This document shows positions 36,131 through 46,996 of a stretch of 64,000 bases of DNA, piece after piece. The position numbers were made by a program, and so were the translations under genes. Under the pieces are notes generated by a model, which saw nothing but the letters and a program-made list of their open reading frames with translations, was not told the DNA's origin and did not search any database. The stretch comes from Brachycybe producta. Lineage: Eukaryota > Arthropoda > Diplopoda > Playtdesmida > Andrognathidae. Position 1 is the first letter of the stretch, and every line of letters starts with the position of its first letter. The stretch covers positions 880,632 through 944,631 of the forward strand of contig JAUPFP010000043.1 in NCBI GenBank assembly GCA_036925085.1, read 5' to 3'.

Positions 36131-36149
36131 AAATATGAACGAAGATCTT

Positions 36150-38049
36150 TTAAAATCTGTTCCTGTTTCGGAGTCCAGTGCTGTTTCTCGGAGTCATTTT
36201 GAGAGCGGTGGCTACCGATGTGCCAATCGGTCGCCTTGGACAGTAGGCTTCAGTGTGAGCTCCATCTCCAGTCGCACCGCAAAATTGACACACGTGACAT
36301 CTCAGAATGGGACATGTCACAATTCCAGTCTTTCGATCTTTGATTTTGTGGCTACTCCAACATTGTCTTGTCTCCTGATTTTGGAAACAAAATGAGCAAT
36401 ACAGGGTTCCTGGGTGAATTTGAGCCTGAACTATAAAAGAAAAATCAAACAAAAAGAAATGAGAAACATAAATTTCGATTTTTAAAGGAAACCCTAAAAT
36501 GCAGCAACTCACATAAAATGAGCCAAATTAATGTGAAATTGCAGAAACTCACATAAAATGACCCAAGTTAATGTGAAATTGCAGAAACTCATGTAAAACG
36601 ACCTAGGACTGATTAAAATGATAAACTGAAGAACAGTGTGATGTAACCCTTAAAACTCAACAAAATGCATTTACAATTAGATGAACACGGTACTTTTTTT
36701 TATATTGGTTTTATATTAAGTGACGCAAGGGAGTCTGTGAGGCGCAGGCCACAAGAATGTAAAAAGTCAATTGGTTTGATTTTTTTAAAAAAAATGACTA
36801 AATTGTTCCACACTTATGTTAGTACAGTGTTCATCCAGTTTTATATTCATCTATTTTAGGTTTTATTTACCCCACACTGTTCATCCTTTTATCCTGACCC
36901 AAATTAATGTGAATTTGCAGAAACTCATTTAAAACGACCCACATTAATTAGTTTTTCCGATTTGACATTAATTTTGGTCATTTTAAATAAGTTTCTGCAC
37001 TTTCACATTAATTTGGGTCATTTTAAATAAGTTTCTGCAATTTCACATTAATTTGGGTCATTTTAAATAAGGTTCAGCAGTTTCTACAATTTCATATCAG
37101 TTTGGCTCATATTATGAGTGTCTGCTGTTTCACCACATTTTAAGATATTTCATAAAGCGCCATGGTGTTTTCTAGTTTCTGCAATTTCTGCGTTTTAGGG
37201 GGACCCAATTTTAAAAAAAAATATTTATATATTTGTCCTACCTGAAAGTTTCTTTCGTACTGGTAACTGTGGCGGCACTTGTGCGCGGAAAATCGGTCTT
37301 GTTCTGAAAGTCTGATGACCTAACAGAAGCATATGAAATGAAATTGTTTCAATAGGAAGAGCAATTGGCAGATTATTGTGCTAAGGAAAAATGAATAGCA
37401 ACTACGTTACAGCTAAATTGCAGTAATTTCATTGAAATAAAAAGTACAATACATCTATTTTCAGAATATCTTTTATGTACAAAATTTGTAGATTTTGTCA
37501 AATCTTATTAGAATTGTTATTAACAATAGTCACGTTTTTTTTTATCAACTTAAAACCATTTAAAAAAAGTCGGAAAATGACTACACTGATATTTAATTTC
37601 GTAATTTTTAGGATTTTATTGTGATTATTGTAATTTTATATGGCAACAATCTTGGCCTATATTTCGAGTTGCTGCAAATTAGATTGTTGCCAAAATTGAC
37701 AAATTGTTACATAAATATGTTCAAAATTATGCAATATTTACTGTTTGATTTCAATAGAGATTTTCAGAAAATATTAATGTAGCTGCTGCATATTAATATT
37801 TACATATAGTATTTCTTGACAATATTGACCATGTCGCACCTCGGCTCGGCTAGAAAAGAGTGGCAGAACTCAAAAAACACTTTTTTTGTTGTTCGGAAAA
37901 TGAGTTTAAAGTTGCAATTTTTCTATCTCATTCTATTGTAGGAGATCAAAATAAACCGTTATTGTGAATAGTCTAAACGGTTTTTGGCACTTGAAAAGCT
38001 CACCAAAGTAAGCCGTGAATCTTCTCTTAACTTTAAACTCATTTTTCCC

Positions 38050-38081
<32 letters not shown>

Positions 38082-39198
38082 AAAAAAGTGTTTTTTGAGT
38101 TGTGCCACTCTTCCTGCTGAGGTGCAATGTATTCAAAATATATTTTCATGATGATGTGTCCTTTGTGGAACATATATTACGATAGTTTCAAAATGACCGT
38201 TCTTTTTAAAAGTATTTTCATGATCGATATCTTTTTTTTTTTTTTAAAAAAAAATGAATTCTTATTATTGCAATTCTGAAATCACGCAAACAAATTCGAT
38301 GATTTCATTCATATTTGCCACAAAAATACATTTAGTACACAATCTCCCAACTCTACAGGTCTGGTTATGTTGATGAGTCTTGTAGCGCTAAAAACGTTAA
38401 CAGAAAATTACTTCAATTATAACCTCATTATTATTATAAGAATAAATGTACCATCTCTCCTCTTATGACGTGACTAATTTTCTATAACATTTTCATTAGA
38501 GAGAGACCTACATTGTGTACAAATTTGGAGCCCAGCCCAGTCCATGAGAATTTATACTGGACCCAGCCCACAAATCCCACCAGGCCCATGGGCCGGGTCA
38601 GGATAAAAAGATGAACAGCATGGATGAACACAAAAACGTTGGGATGAACACTATTAACATGGGTGCAGAACACACAAATCATGTTTTAAATAAAATAATT
38701 TTTTTACATTCTGGGGGGCTGTGCCCCCCCCCCCCCCGACCCAATGCAACAATTTAACATAATACCATCTAACAACGATGTATAAAAAAGTATAGATAGT
38801 GTTCATCCAATTCTTAGGGGTTTTGGTGTTACCCTCCAAATGTTCATCCGTTTAATCCGTCCCCAATGGGCTTAAACATAAAAATGCCGTTCCAAGGCTA
38901 GCCCACCTACCGGCCCATGGGCTTTTATGTAGGTCTCTAAATTTTCATCACTATTAAAGACACATCGACATATAACCCTTGAGCATCAATGCCGTATACC
39001 GTTCATTTCATGGGGAATCTTATAAACGATGTCCGGTTCTTGTTCTGGTCTAACTGGTGGTACAGTGAGAAGATGACGTCCCAATATTGGCCTGTTTTGT
39101 CCTGCGTTCCACTGTCCCAATGAATCCGAAAAAGGTGGTGGTCGTATAACCTTTTCAAACATTTGTCCACTATGGAAATTTTCTTCGTTTCTTTCCAT
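36150..39198 (-). CDS. nanos: Nanos-family zinc-finger translational repressor, 185 aa, three exons
   Basis: Nanos proteins pair with Pumilio and recruit CCR4-NOT to repress mRNAs in the germ line and stem cells. Minus-strand coding exons are 39000-39198, 37242-37319 and 36150-36430, giving 186 in-frame codons. The zf-nanos domain occupies about residues 104-156. Finger 1 is C104, C107, H120, C132; finger 2 is C140, C143, H151, C156. The finger 2 core FCGATGDGAHTEAYCP is highly diagnostic. Finger 1 has 11 residues between His and the last Cys, where the usual nanos pattern has 10. The N-terminus (MERNEENFHSGQMFEK) is unique and Pro/Arg rich. It holds two similar stretches, NRPILGRHLLTVPPVRPEQ and RPIFRAQVPPQLPVRKK. 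No clear NOT1-interacting motif is seen. Both introns are filled by inverted-repeat elements. The start is the first Met of the 5' exon. An additional upstream exon cannot be excluded. Confidence 0.93.
36487..37190. mobile_element. Foldback-like element with facing tandem arrays, spanning most of nanos intron 2
   Basis: The left part (36500-36600) has tandem units containing 'attaatgtgaaattgcagaa' and 'actcacataaaatgaccca'. The right part (about 36900-37100) has the same unit inverted, as 'tttcacattaatttgggtca' and 'ttttaaataagtttctgca', repeated four times. A GTTCATCC motif occurs in between. The two arrays could fold back on each other. Non-coding. Confidence 0.7.
37375..37800. repeat. Dispersed repeat in nanos intron 1 (second copy near 59.04-59.47 kb)
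   Basis: Shares 'cgttacagctaaat' and the following 'attgaaataaaaaagtac'-type sequence with a segment at about 59040-59470 in an intron of the second 3D-domain gene. The right side of both copies has loose matches as well. Class not determined. Confidence 0.5.
38501..38940. mobile_element. Inverted-repeat element with facing GATGAACA motifs (nanos intron 1 and exon 1 flank)
   Basis: Ends are 'agagagacctacat' and the inverted complement 'atgtaggtctcta'. Inner arms carry 'cccatgggccgggtcagga' and 'cggcccatgggct'. Three GATGAACA units on the left (38612-38650) face two GTTCATCC units on the right (about 38800-38850). A G/C homopolymer run lies in the middle. A partial relative ('aaatttggagtccagcccag' and 'aaagcccacgggcc') is at about 39868-40085. 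Confidence 0.65.
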
Positions 39199-40203
39199 TT
39201 TATGATCCTACCAACTGTGCTGCCACAGATTTGACTAATTTTTTTTATTCCTGACTTTAAATTTCGTTTTTGGCGAAGTGTCTTCTACTTTTTTCAATTA
39301 TTAATATTATTCCAAGAAATTTCTCCCGTTTTTTTTTTTTTGGAAACATCTGGCGCATCATTTTCCTACTCTTCCCTCCTCCAATGGAAAAAAGATTTAA
39401 AACACCAATAAAATTAGGGGAGAAAATAACATTGAAATAGGACACCATCAATCAAAAATCTAATGGGGGAATGTCCATTAACTTTTTTTTTTGTAATCCC
39501 TTGTTGTATAACATGATTTTTTTCATATACTACGTTTATGTGAGAAATTAATTATCGGCTAAACTTTTATAATGACATAAAAGTTAAACTATTAATTCTT
39601 GAAGTGTTTAGTTTACATCATGCACATTGCACAACATTACGAACTAATTTTCTGTTAATGATGTTATCAAAATTCAATGAAAGGGGGGGGGGGGGGGAGC
39701 TAAGATTTTGATCGCTTTATTAAAAAAAAAACTTGCATTTAGGAGTTAATTTTTATAGCGCGTATTTTATTAAAACTACTTATTTCAAACATTTGCATAT
39801 TGAACATATCCAATTTATTTAATATATAGTTAAAACTGGTTATCTTATTAAAAATTATAAATTATTAAAAATTTGGAGTCCAGCCCAGCCCAATACGTTT
39901 ATTTTATTGATTGGTCAGTGAGGAATCTGTTATACATTTATTAATATGTGAAATAATATATGTGATCCAGTTCTATACATTTGTAAAGAATCCAACGAGA
40001 GAAAATGTTCAAATGCCTTCCAAACCTGTGATGCCCACAAAGGCCACCAAACCCACAAAGCCCACGGGCCTTTTATGCTGTAACATAACCAACAAAAAGA
40101 CAAAAGAATTTTTTTTTGTAATTTAATAAGTAGTCAAATGACACTGGGAACCTAATTGATTTCTGAACTTCATATTACAGAATAATATGTCCACCTAAAA
40201 CGA

Positions 40204-40409
40204 ACAAGCAATTAGAAATCGGGACATACAGAAGTTGGCTCCGCCCTTTTTATGACGACCGGCAACTTCTAATTGGTCTGTTGTGTGGTTCGACGTTGAA
40301 AAAAAAGGAGCATGTGACGTCAGACTACATAACCAACCAATTAGAAGTTGCCTTCGTCATAAAAAGGGCGGAGCCAACTTCTGTATGTCCCGATTTCTAA
40401 ATGCCTGTC
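40204..40409. mobile_element. CRE/GC-box palindromic MITE, copy 4, with 10-bp flanking duplication
   Basis: Starts 'acaagcaattagaaatcggg' and ends with the inverted 'cccgatttctaaatgcctgt'. Flanks are 'cctaaaacga' and 'cctaaaatga', a 9/10 match. Both arms contain the 'gttggctccgcccttttta' block. A long target duplication of this size is typical of Mutator-like elements. Confidence 0.82.
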
Positions 40410-41500
40410 CTAAAATGATCCTTATGACGTTAGTAAGCAGTTACAAGGATTAGTCAAATGTGCTACTGCTACAGCAGTCACTTGAGCGCGCCAAATTATT
40501 TTTTTGCCTCTGGAGTAAAGTTTCAATTTCTAATTGGTTGATGTTATCTAAAACATGTTAAAATATATAAATTGCTTACCATTGCTAATTAATTTTTTTT
40601 TACCAATATCTAGCAAATAATATTAGCGTAATTTTGTGTCAAAATTAAACACTATTTTAAGTTGGGTAAAATATAAACGTTATGCGGTAGATTGCTCTCC
40701 ACTACAATAAATCCTATTATGCTCTGGTTAAGTAAGGTGTGTCTTACGTTGCTGAATAGAAAATTGATATTAGCAGCGAAAGTGAAGCCACATCTACATA
40801 ACCAGAGCTCAAGTGAAGAAGCGTGGGAATCAAAACTAAAACATTTCTCGTCGTCACTTGCCACACCGCACCCCCCCCCCCTCCTTCTCCCACAACTTTA
40901 TCTAGAGTTAAACTGTTAAAATGCGTGTGTAAAGGACTAACTTTTTTTTAGATTTCACACCCTTTCTTATGATTCATGATATTATTCTCCTTCCCCATTT
41001 CTTGACATTTTTATTCCACATTTTGTTGGAGGAACTTTTACCTAATATAGAGGCTACTTTTATTTCATTTATGACTTTGACAGGTTTTATCAAAGTGGTT
41101 TTAACAGTAGACAATATATCTATGGGGGCCCTTCATGTACAAAATAGAATTCAGTTTTGATATGAAAAAAGGCCTCTTTTCATACCAAGAAGTTATATTT
41201 TGATATAAAAAAATGATTTTCTGATATCAAAAAGTAGTAGATTCCCGTTGTCTGCGCCACACCACTGACAAATCACTTTGTTGGCTAATAATAAACTTCC
41301 TAACATTACTATAACCATTAGGAACGACAATTATCCAGCGTGCTTGTCCTACAGGAACACAATTTTTGATATAAAAAATTGTTCCTGTAATACAGCAGAA
41401 AACACTTAATTTTATTGAGTTTCCCTTAAAACGTTTTTTCTAATCGTGTATTAGAATTTCTTAGTGAATTGTTTCAAGTTACACCTCAATTAGGGTCTAA

Positions 41501-41918
41501 GGCCAGGTCCCCACATCAAGCTGACAAAAGTTCTACATTAATGACAGACGAAAATGCTAGAAAAAGCAGATTTTGAAAACAAAATAAAACTGAACAACTG
41601 TCTTGTCAGCTAGTACTCAAGACAAACCCACAACAAATCTGTGGCACAACACAAACAAATTTGGGTGTTGTTTTGTGTCTCTATGGCTGTCCACATAAGA
41701 GGGGCACAAGTGTCTTTAGTATTGCCACACTGCACAGACAGATGTTGAGACAAAAAAAACCTTTTGGATGTTTCCTGACTTGAGCCGGGACATGGAATAG
41801 TTTCTAAATTTGTAGACAAAACATAAAACAAAACGCAGTCGCAGAAATGTATTAGAATTGTCACCAGTTTGTCTCAAAACACTTGAGTTTGTTTTGTCAA
41901 CTTGACATGGACCTGGCC
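41501..41918. mobile_element. Harbinger-like MITE with TAA flanks
   Basis: Ends are GGCCAGGTCC and GGACCTGGCC. Matching arms continue inward ('tcaagctgacaaaag' against 'ttttgtcaacttgaca'). TAA is directly outside each end, fitting the TWA duplication of PIF/Harbinger. Inner motifs 'gacaaac' and 'gtttgtc' are also inverted. No transposase frame. Confidence 0.65.
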
Positions 41919-42146
41919 TAATGGCGGTATTCTTAATGGGTGCTTAGAGATGAGTACTTGCTCAGCTCAACTAGACAAGAGGCTAACCTAACATTTCATA
42001 TTTGCAGTAAAAACAAAGCCAATGTCTATCTTAATGTGGTGGCACGTGCTAACGCCTCGTTTAGCATCTGCTAATCCTATTAAGAACATGAAATTTCATG
42101 TGTTAACTTACTGTGTAGCAATCATTAAGAATACGTCTAAGTACTT

Positions 42147-42355
42147 GAAGGGTCAGGTTAAAAAGATGAACACTATATTAATATGGATGAACAGAAATTT
42201 TAAAGGGATGAGCATACTTTAAAGGGATGCACATGGTTGTAAGGTGGATGAACATGGTTTTATGTGAGATGAACCATGTTCATCCCCCTTAAACCGTGTT
42301 AATCTCTAAAGTATGTTCATCCTTTTATCAATCTATGTTCATCCCTTTAAAATTT
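42147..42355. repeat. Facing GATGAACA tandem arrays (foldback-like)
   Basis: The left part has five units of GATGAACA or close variants with 'ttaaaggg' spacers. The right part has the same units inverted (GTTCATCC with 'ccctttaaa'). The left end 'gggtcaggttaaaaagatga' closely matches the 38.6 kb element ('gggtcaggataaaaagatga') and the inverted form near 36.87 kb. Confidence 0.7.
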
Positions 42356-42583
42356 GAGATTAATAGTCTCTTATTATCTTAAGCAAATTAATGGGGGAAA
42401 AAACCGAATATTCGTAAAAAGATTTAAAGAAATTGATTCTGTTCATTTGTGAAATACATTTGAATCTTTAATGAAACAAAAGAATAATAAAAATAGTTCT
42501 AAAAAATCGCATAAAAAAATTCAATGAGTCAAACAACAATTATAAATTCAGTTCTAGGTTTTCGTTTGAAAGGGAGTTAGGGG

Positions 42584-45500
42584 TTATTGTTGTTTGCATT
42601 CATTGTTCTCTTCATTGGTAACGGTTACCATTCTCAAAGGCTTTACAATCGTCTTCTTTTTCGAGTTTAGCTCTGTAACGGAATCGGTTTCAGACGTCGT
42701 CGATGTATTCTTGTCAACTTCAGACGAGAACCAAACTCGATTCGGAAGAGGTTGCTTGCTCGCTGTCACTGTTTCTTTCTTTACACACACATTGATGTTT
42801 TCGATTAGATTCGTGTTCTTGTCATAGTCATAGTTTTCCTCGGTCGGAACTTTCTCGATCACTTTTAGAACGGCGGTCTTTACGTCAGCATCTATTTGAG
42901 AACAAGAAACGTCATTTTGGAATCGACTTTTAAGAGTCTAAAATTGTGTAAATTACCAATGCCGCATTTTCGTTGAAGTTCTTCCATTTTTACTTTGAGA
43001 CGAAAGTTTTCGGCTTGTAATCCATCCGATTTCTGATTTGTTTCAAATAGTTGGCGACGAATTTTTCGACCGTTCTCGCTCTCGGACATACACTTCAAAC
43101 GGAGCATCTTACATTCTCTTTCGAGCTCCTCGTTTTGCGATCTAACGAGAAAATAAAGAGATAATTAAACAGCCATTCTGAGGCGAGAGAGAAAAAGAAC
43201 GAATACGAACTGAGCTCGAGTTATCATCGCCTTCAAGTATTCGTGTTTGTCGTTTCCACTGTCTTGAGCGACAACGAAGTCGAAAGTCTGTTCGTTAGAA
43301 TTACAGAGAGAATAACTTTTGAATTGATTTTTTAATTAATCACATGACTGAACAATTTGATTTTCAAACTCGGGGGGCCATTCCGTGTTTCAGAAGAGCA
43401 ATACTTAAAGAGAAATTGTGTTTTAAAAACTAGAAGAGCAGCTCAATTACTTAATAGAATGGTCATGTTGATATCTTTCAGAATAAACTTTTTTTTATAG
43501 ACATTTAAAACTACTATTTGATCATTTTCAAATTCACATTAAAACACAAATAACCCTAAGTGATTCAGTTACTCTTCTAGTTTGTAAAACACTTATTTTC
43601 TTATTTTTTTTTTCGACCTTTGATTACTCTGCATTTCAGGAGAAATTCAAAATGTTTTAAAAACTAGAAGAGTAACTAAATTATTAATATAGCTTATTTT
43701 GAAAGATATCAACATGAAAATACTCTTAAGTGATCGAGTTACCCTTCTAGTTTCTAAAACGTAATCAAGTTTCTCTTAATTTTTCTCCTGAAAGACAGAA
43801 TAACCAGAGTTTGAGGAACGTTTGCACTTTAATGCCAGTTAAATTCGAAGGCTTAGTAATTCCTGACTTCCATATAATACAGAGTGTGTCCATCAAATGG
43901 AGGCAAACTTCACATGTAGTTATTCATAGCTGCCATATTTATTTTCCGAAATTTAATTTTAGAATTTGGAGTAAATGTTACAATAAATTGAAGATTAGAT
44001 AATAAAAGCATCGCATATTTTATGTTTAAACGATGCATTCTGCGATGCATTCGATTCAAGTGTTTTAAATGTCGCCCATTCGCAATTGCTAAAGTCTCTA
44101 AGAAACTGATCTGAAAACGTCAATTAACGGGTTCAATTAAATTTTTTGTTGTTGAAAATTCTCTTCGATTTCTTTCCATAATTGTATAAACGGCAAGTAA
44201 TCGAAGAAAACTGTTACGCAATTACAAGAGATGCGTTAATTGTTGCTTGCAGATCAGTCTTACCATCAGTCAACAATGCGAATGGGTGACATTTTTAAAA
44301 TTTTAGATAATGCCTCATTTAAACATTAAAAAACATAATGCTGTTTGTTGTAACATTTACTCTTAATTATAAAATTATTAAATTAAATTTAAAAAAATAA
44401 ACATGGCAAGTTATTAACAACCAAAGTGTATTCCTTTTTTTTTTTGGGGGGGGGGCACTCTGTATATCTAAGGACAGTGACTTCATAAATTATTCAGCGG
44501 CCCGAGTTAAAAAATGTGTCCTGTCGTTACAAACTCGTACTTTGGCTTGCGTCTCCTGTTTGGCAACGATAACTCTCTGTTCGGCCTGTAACTTTGCAAC
44601 TTGTCGTTCTAGATGTTCGACATGAGCAGCGCTGACTCCAGTTGAGACAGACGCAGCTTGAGCGGCAAGTTTCAACTGTTACGATCGAAAGAAAAGGTTA
44701 CGAGGGATGATCGTTAGATTCACTAGAGAATGTGCAAGACTAGTTAGTACTTGTAATGTAGCGATGCGCTTCAAATTCTCTTGATTCTCTTTAAACAAAT
44801 CGTTGTATTTGATTCTTAGAGATTTGAGGTGTTTTTCTTGTCGTTGTCGATGATCTTCAACTTCGGAAAAGAGAGAGTTGCCACGACGGTTCGGATCCAC
44901 TTCCTGCATCGTAAGGATCTGTTTTTCGGCCTCTAGATCCGAAATTTGTTCACGATTCCTCTGAAATTAACGGCGTTTAATTCAACGTAGGACATTGGAA
45001 CCAATTAAAACTCTTGATTAATTCTGCGTTTAAGAAGTTCAAAATGAAGAGAAACTAGAATGTTTTAGAAACTAGAAAGGGCAGCTCAACAAATTATTTT
45101 AATGACCCAAATTTGAACATGCAAACAAAGTTTATTTTGAAAGATATTAAACAAGAGAACACCATTAAAAGTGATTCAGCTGCCGTTCTAGTTTCTAACC
45201 AAACTATTTTGCTTCTTAAACGAAGAATAACAAGAATTCAAAAATCATGTTACAAACTAGAAGAGTAAATGAATAACGTAGATATTTTTAGCCGCAATTT
45301 ACAGATTCGGAACAGCTTATTTTCGAACTTTGGTAATTCTGAATTTCTCAGAACATCACTTAAGAAGAAATTGAAAAGTTTGTTAGAAACTAGAACGATA
45401 CCTGAATCAGTTAATGATATTTTCACCTTTATACAAAAATAACAAAAAATATCGTCTTGTTTCAATTTGGATCATTTTCGAACTCGACATAAATAAAGCT

Positions 45501-46622
45501 TATTTTACAAGAAATCAGCGTGAAAATACCCTTAAGTGATTGAGCTACTCTTCTAGTTTATAAGAACACTCTCAAGTTTCTCTTCATTTTTCTTCTGAAA
45601 GACAGAATTAACCATGTGTTCGAGGAACGTTTTTTCGAGGAATGTGATTTGTTTCCTATATTGTAGTTTTTTCTTAAAAACACTTTCAACTTCTTAAAAG
45701 TTGTTTAAAAAAGAATAAAATAATCAAAGTTTTATTTCTGTTTAAAATTCCGTTTTTCACTGGTTCCATTTACTTCTAAGATGTTATAGTACGACGTGAG
45801 TTGACATTCTTTCGCTTCCAATTCCGTTTCCAACATCTCGACCTTTTCACGTTCCGTTCTTGCAAACTTCCGAGATTCTTCCAGTTTTGTTTCCTTCTCT
45901 TCAATGAGCTGCATCAGGGTTATCTATAAATATATCGAAACCAAGGAAGATATTAAACTTAAAAACACGGTGATGGAAAAATCGAAAAGCTACAAAAGTT
46001 TTTATTTTCTACTTCTCGTAGTTTCCGTTCCTCGTTTTCGATCTGAAGATCATTTATCGTTTCTTCGGAGTAAATATTAGTTTTGTTTAAAGCGTCTTTA
46101 CATTCTTTTTCGTACGTTTTCGCTGCCGATTCATTCCATTTCGATTCGAGTCTTTCGATAACGGATCGAAGATTCGCTTCGTTCTGTTCTTTGTCGTTCA
46201 CGTCAGATTCCAAATCCGCGATTCTTTGGTTCAATCTCGTGTTTTCTGTGCAGATTTTTCCCTTTTCGCGTGTTTCTGTTGTGATTTGATCTTTGAGAAA
46301 CTCTAATTCTTCTTTCAGAGCTTCTTCGGACTTCTTCGAAGCGTCCAACTTTATTTTCAGACTGTGTCTATCTTGTTCTAAAACCTTTTGAAATCATTTT
46401 TGATTAGTCTATGGTTTAGTAATTATCAGCAAATTTAATTGTTTGTTGTTGTTGTTGTTTTTTTACCTCGTTTGAAGTCGTGTTTTTGTTTCGCTCCAAT
46501 TTCAACGTGTCTTTTAGTTTAATGTTTTCTTCTAGAAGTTGTTTTCCGTGTTGAGCCGATAAATACAACTTTTCTTCCGTCTCTTTAAGTCTCGTGCGTA
46601 ATTTATCTACCTCTGAATCCAT
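42584..46622 (-). CDS. SPDL1: Spindly (SPDL1), kinetochore dynein adaptor, 530 aa, eight exons
   Basis: Coiled-coil adaptor that recruits dynein-dynactin to kinetochores through the RZZ complex. Minus-strand coding exons are 46467-46622, 46013-46384, 45774-45923, 44751-44960, 44541-44675, 43211-43287, 42957-43141 and 42584-42891, giving 531 in-frame codons. The N-terminus MDSEVDKLRTRLKETEEK leads to LSAQHGKQLLEEN at 21-33. This aligns with the CC1 box (AAxxG), with Ser in place of the first Ala. The Spindly motif GNSLFSEVEDHR at 253-264 is the dynactin pointed-end contact and matches vertebrate GNSLFAEVEDRR. SESENGRK (C-terminal third) aligns with vertebrate SESENMKL. Almost the whole of residues 1-440 is heptad-rich. 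The last four residues are CKQQ, a CaaX-type end like vertebrate CPQQ, which is farnesylated. Introns 3 and 5 hold palindromic MITEs. The protein is shorter than human SPDL1 (605), mostly in the tail. Confidence 0.94.
43420..43762. mobile_element. Two adjacent GAAACTAG-family MITEs in SPDL1 intron 5
   Basis: The first spans about 43420-43592 ('aaaaactagaagagcagctc' to 'ttactcttctagtttgtaaa'). The second spans about 43653-43762, with a shortened left arm. Both keep 'gaaagatatcaacatgaaaa'-type inner arms. Confidence 0.7.
45058..45570. mobile_element. GAAACTAG-family MITE cluster in SPDL1 intron 3
   Basis: One copy spans about 45058-45202 ('tgttttagaaactagaaagg' to 'gccgttctagtttcta'). A partial arm begins near 45250 and another copy spans about 45379-45570 ('ttagaaactagaacgatacc' to 'gctactcttctagtttata'). 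Confidence 0.7.
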
Positions 46623-46810
46623 TTTAGTCGAAATCTTTTACACTTCGAAATGTTACAAGTAAAAACGAAAAGAAATTGAACGTCGTAAATTGTAACCGAA
46701 TGAAGTTCCCGCGGTTTTTAACCACACTGCTTAGAATTTTATAGATTTCTAAAATTAAAACTCCATCAGGTGGCAGCGCGGTCACAGAATAAACACGTAA
46801 CTATTACAAG

Positions 46811-46996
46811 CAATTGTGCCCAGCATTAGAATTTTATTAGCTCCGCCCTTTTATAAGGGTCATCAATTTCTAATTGATTTTTTACTTGGTCTGACGTCAC
46901 ATGCTCCGCCCTTTTCAATTTCTAATTGGGTTGTTACTTGGTCTGACGTCATAAAAGAGCGAAGCGAAAGAAATTCTAATGCTGGGCACAATTACC
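46811..46996. mobile_element. CRE/GC-box palindromic MITE, copy 5 (just upstream of SPDL1)
   Basis: Arms are 'caattgtgcccagcattaga' and its inverted complement 'tctaatgctgggcacaatt'. The centre has 'tctgacgtcacatgctccgc'. It ends 190 bp upstream of the SPDL1 start codon, so its CRE sites lie within promoter range. Confidence 0.78.

Larger units (their letters stand above)
33845..36149. other. Intergenic region between the oxidoreductase gene and nanos
   Basis: No exons recognised. Contents are a pogo-type MITE (34408-34715), a piggyBac-type palindrome (35073-35762) and a short AT-rich gap between them. The final 150 bp hold a three-copy repeat likely to lie in the nanos 3' UTR, listed separately. 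Confidence 0.6.
39199..42583. other. Intergenic region between nanos and SPDL1
   Basis: No exons recognised on either strand. Contents are a G-homopolymer near 39684-39698, a partial repeat related to the 38.5 kb element (39868-40085), a CRE/GC-box MITE (40204-40409), unclassified DNA at 40420-41490, a TAA-flanked palindrome (41501-41918), and facing GATGAACA arrays (42147-42355). The upstream promoter of nanos must lie in the first part, but I see no distinctive element. Confidence 0.55.

Noticed and set aside
37933..38136. Open frame with a poly-valine run
   Set aside because: The run is a translated CAA microsatellite; no motif is present.
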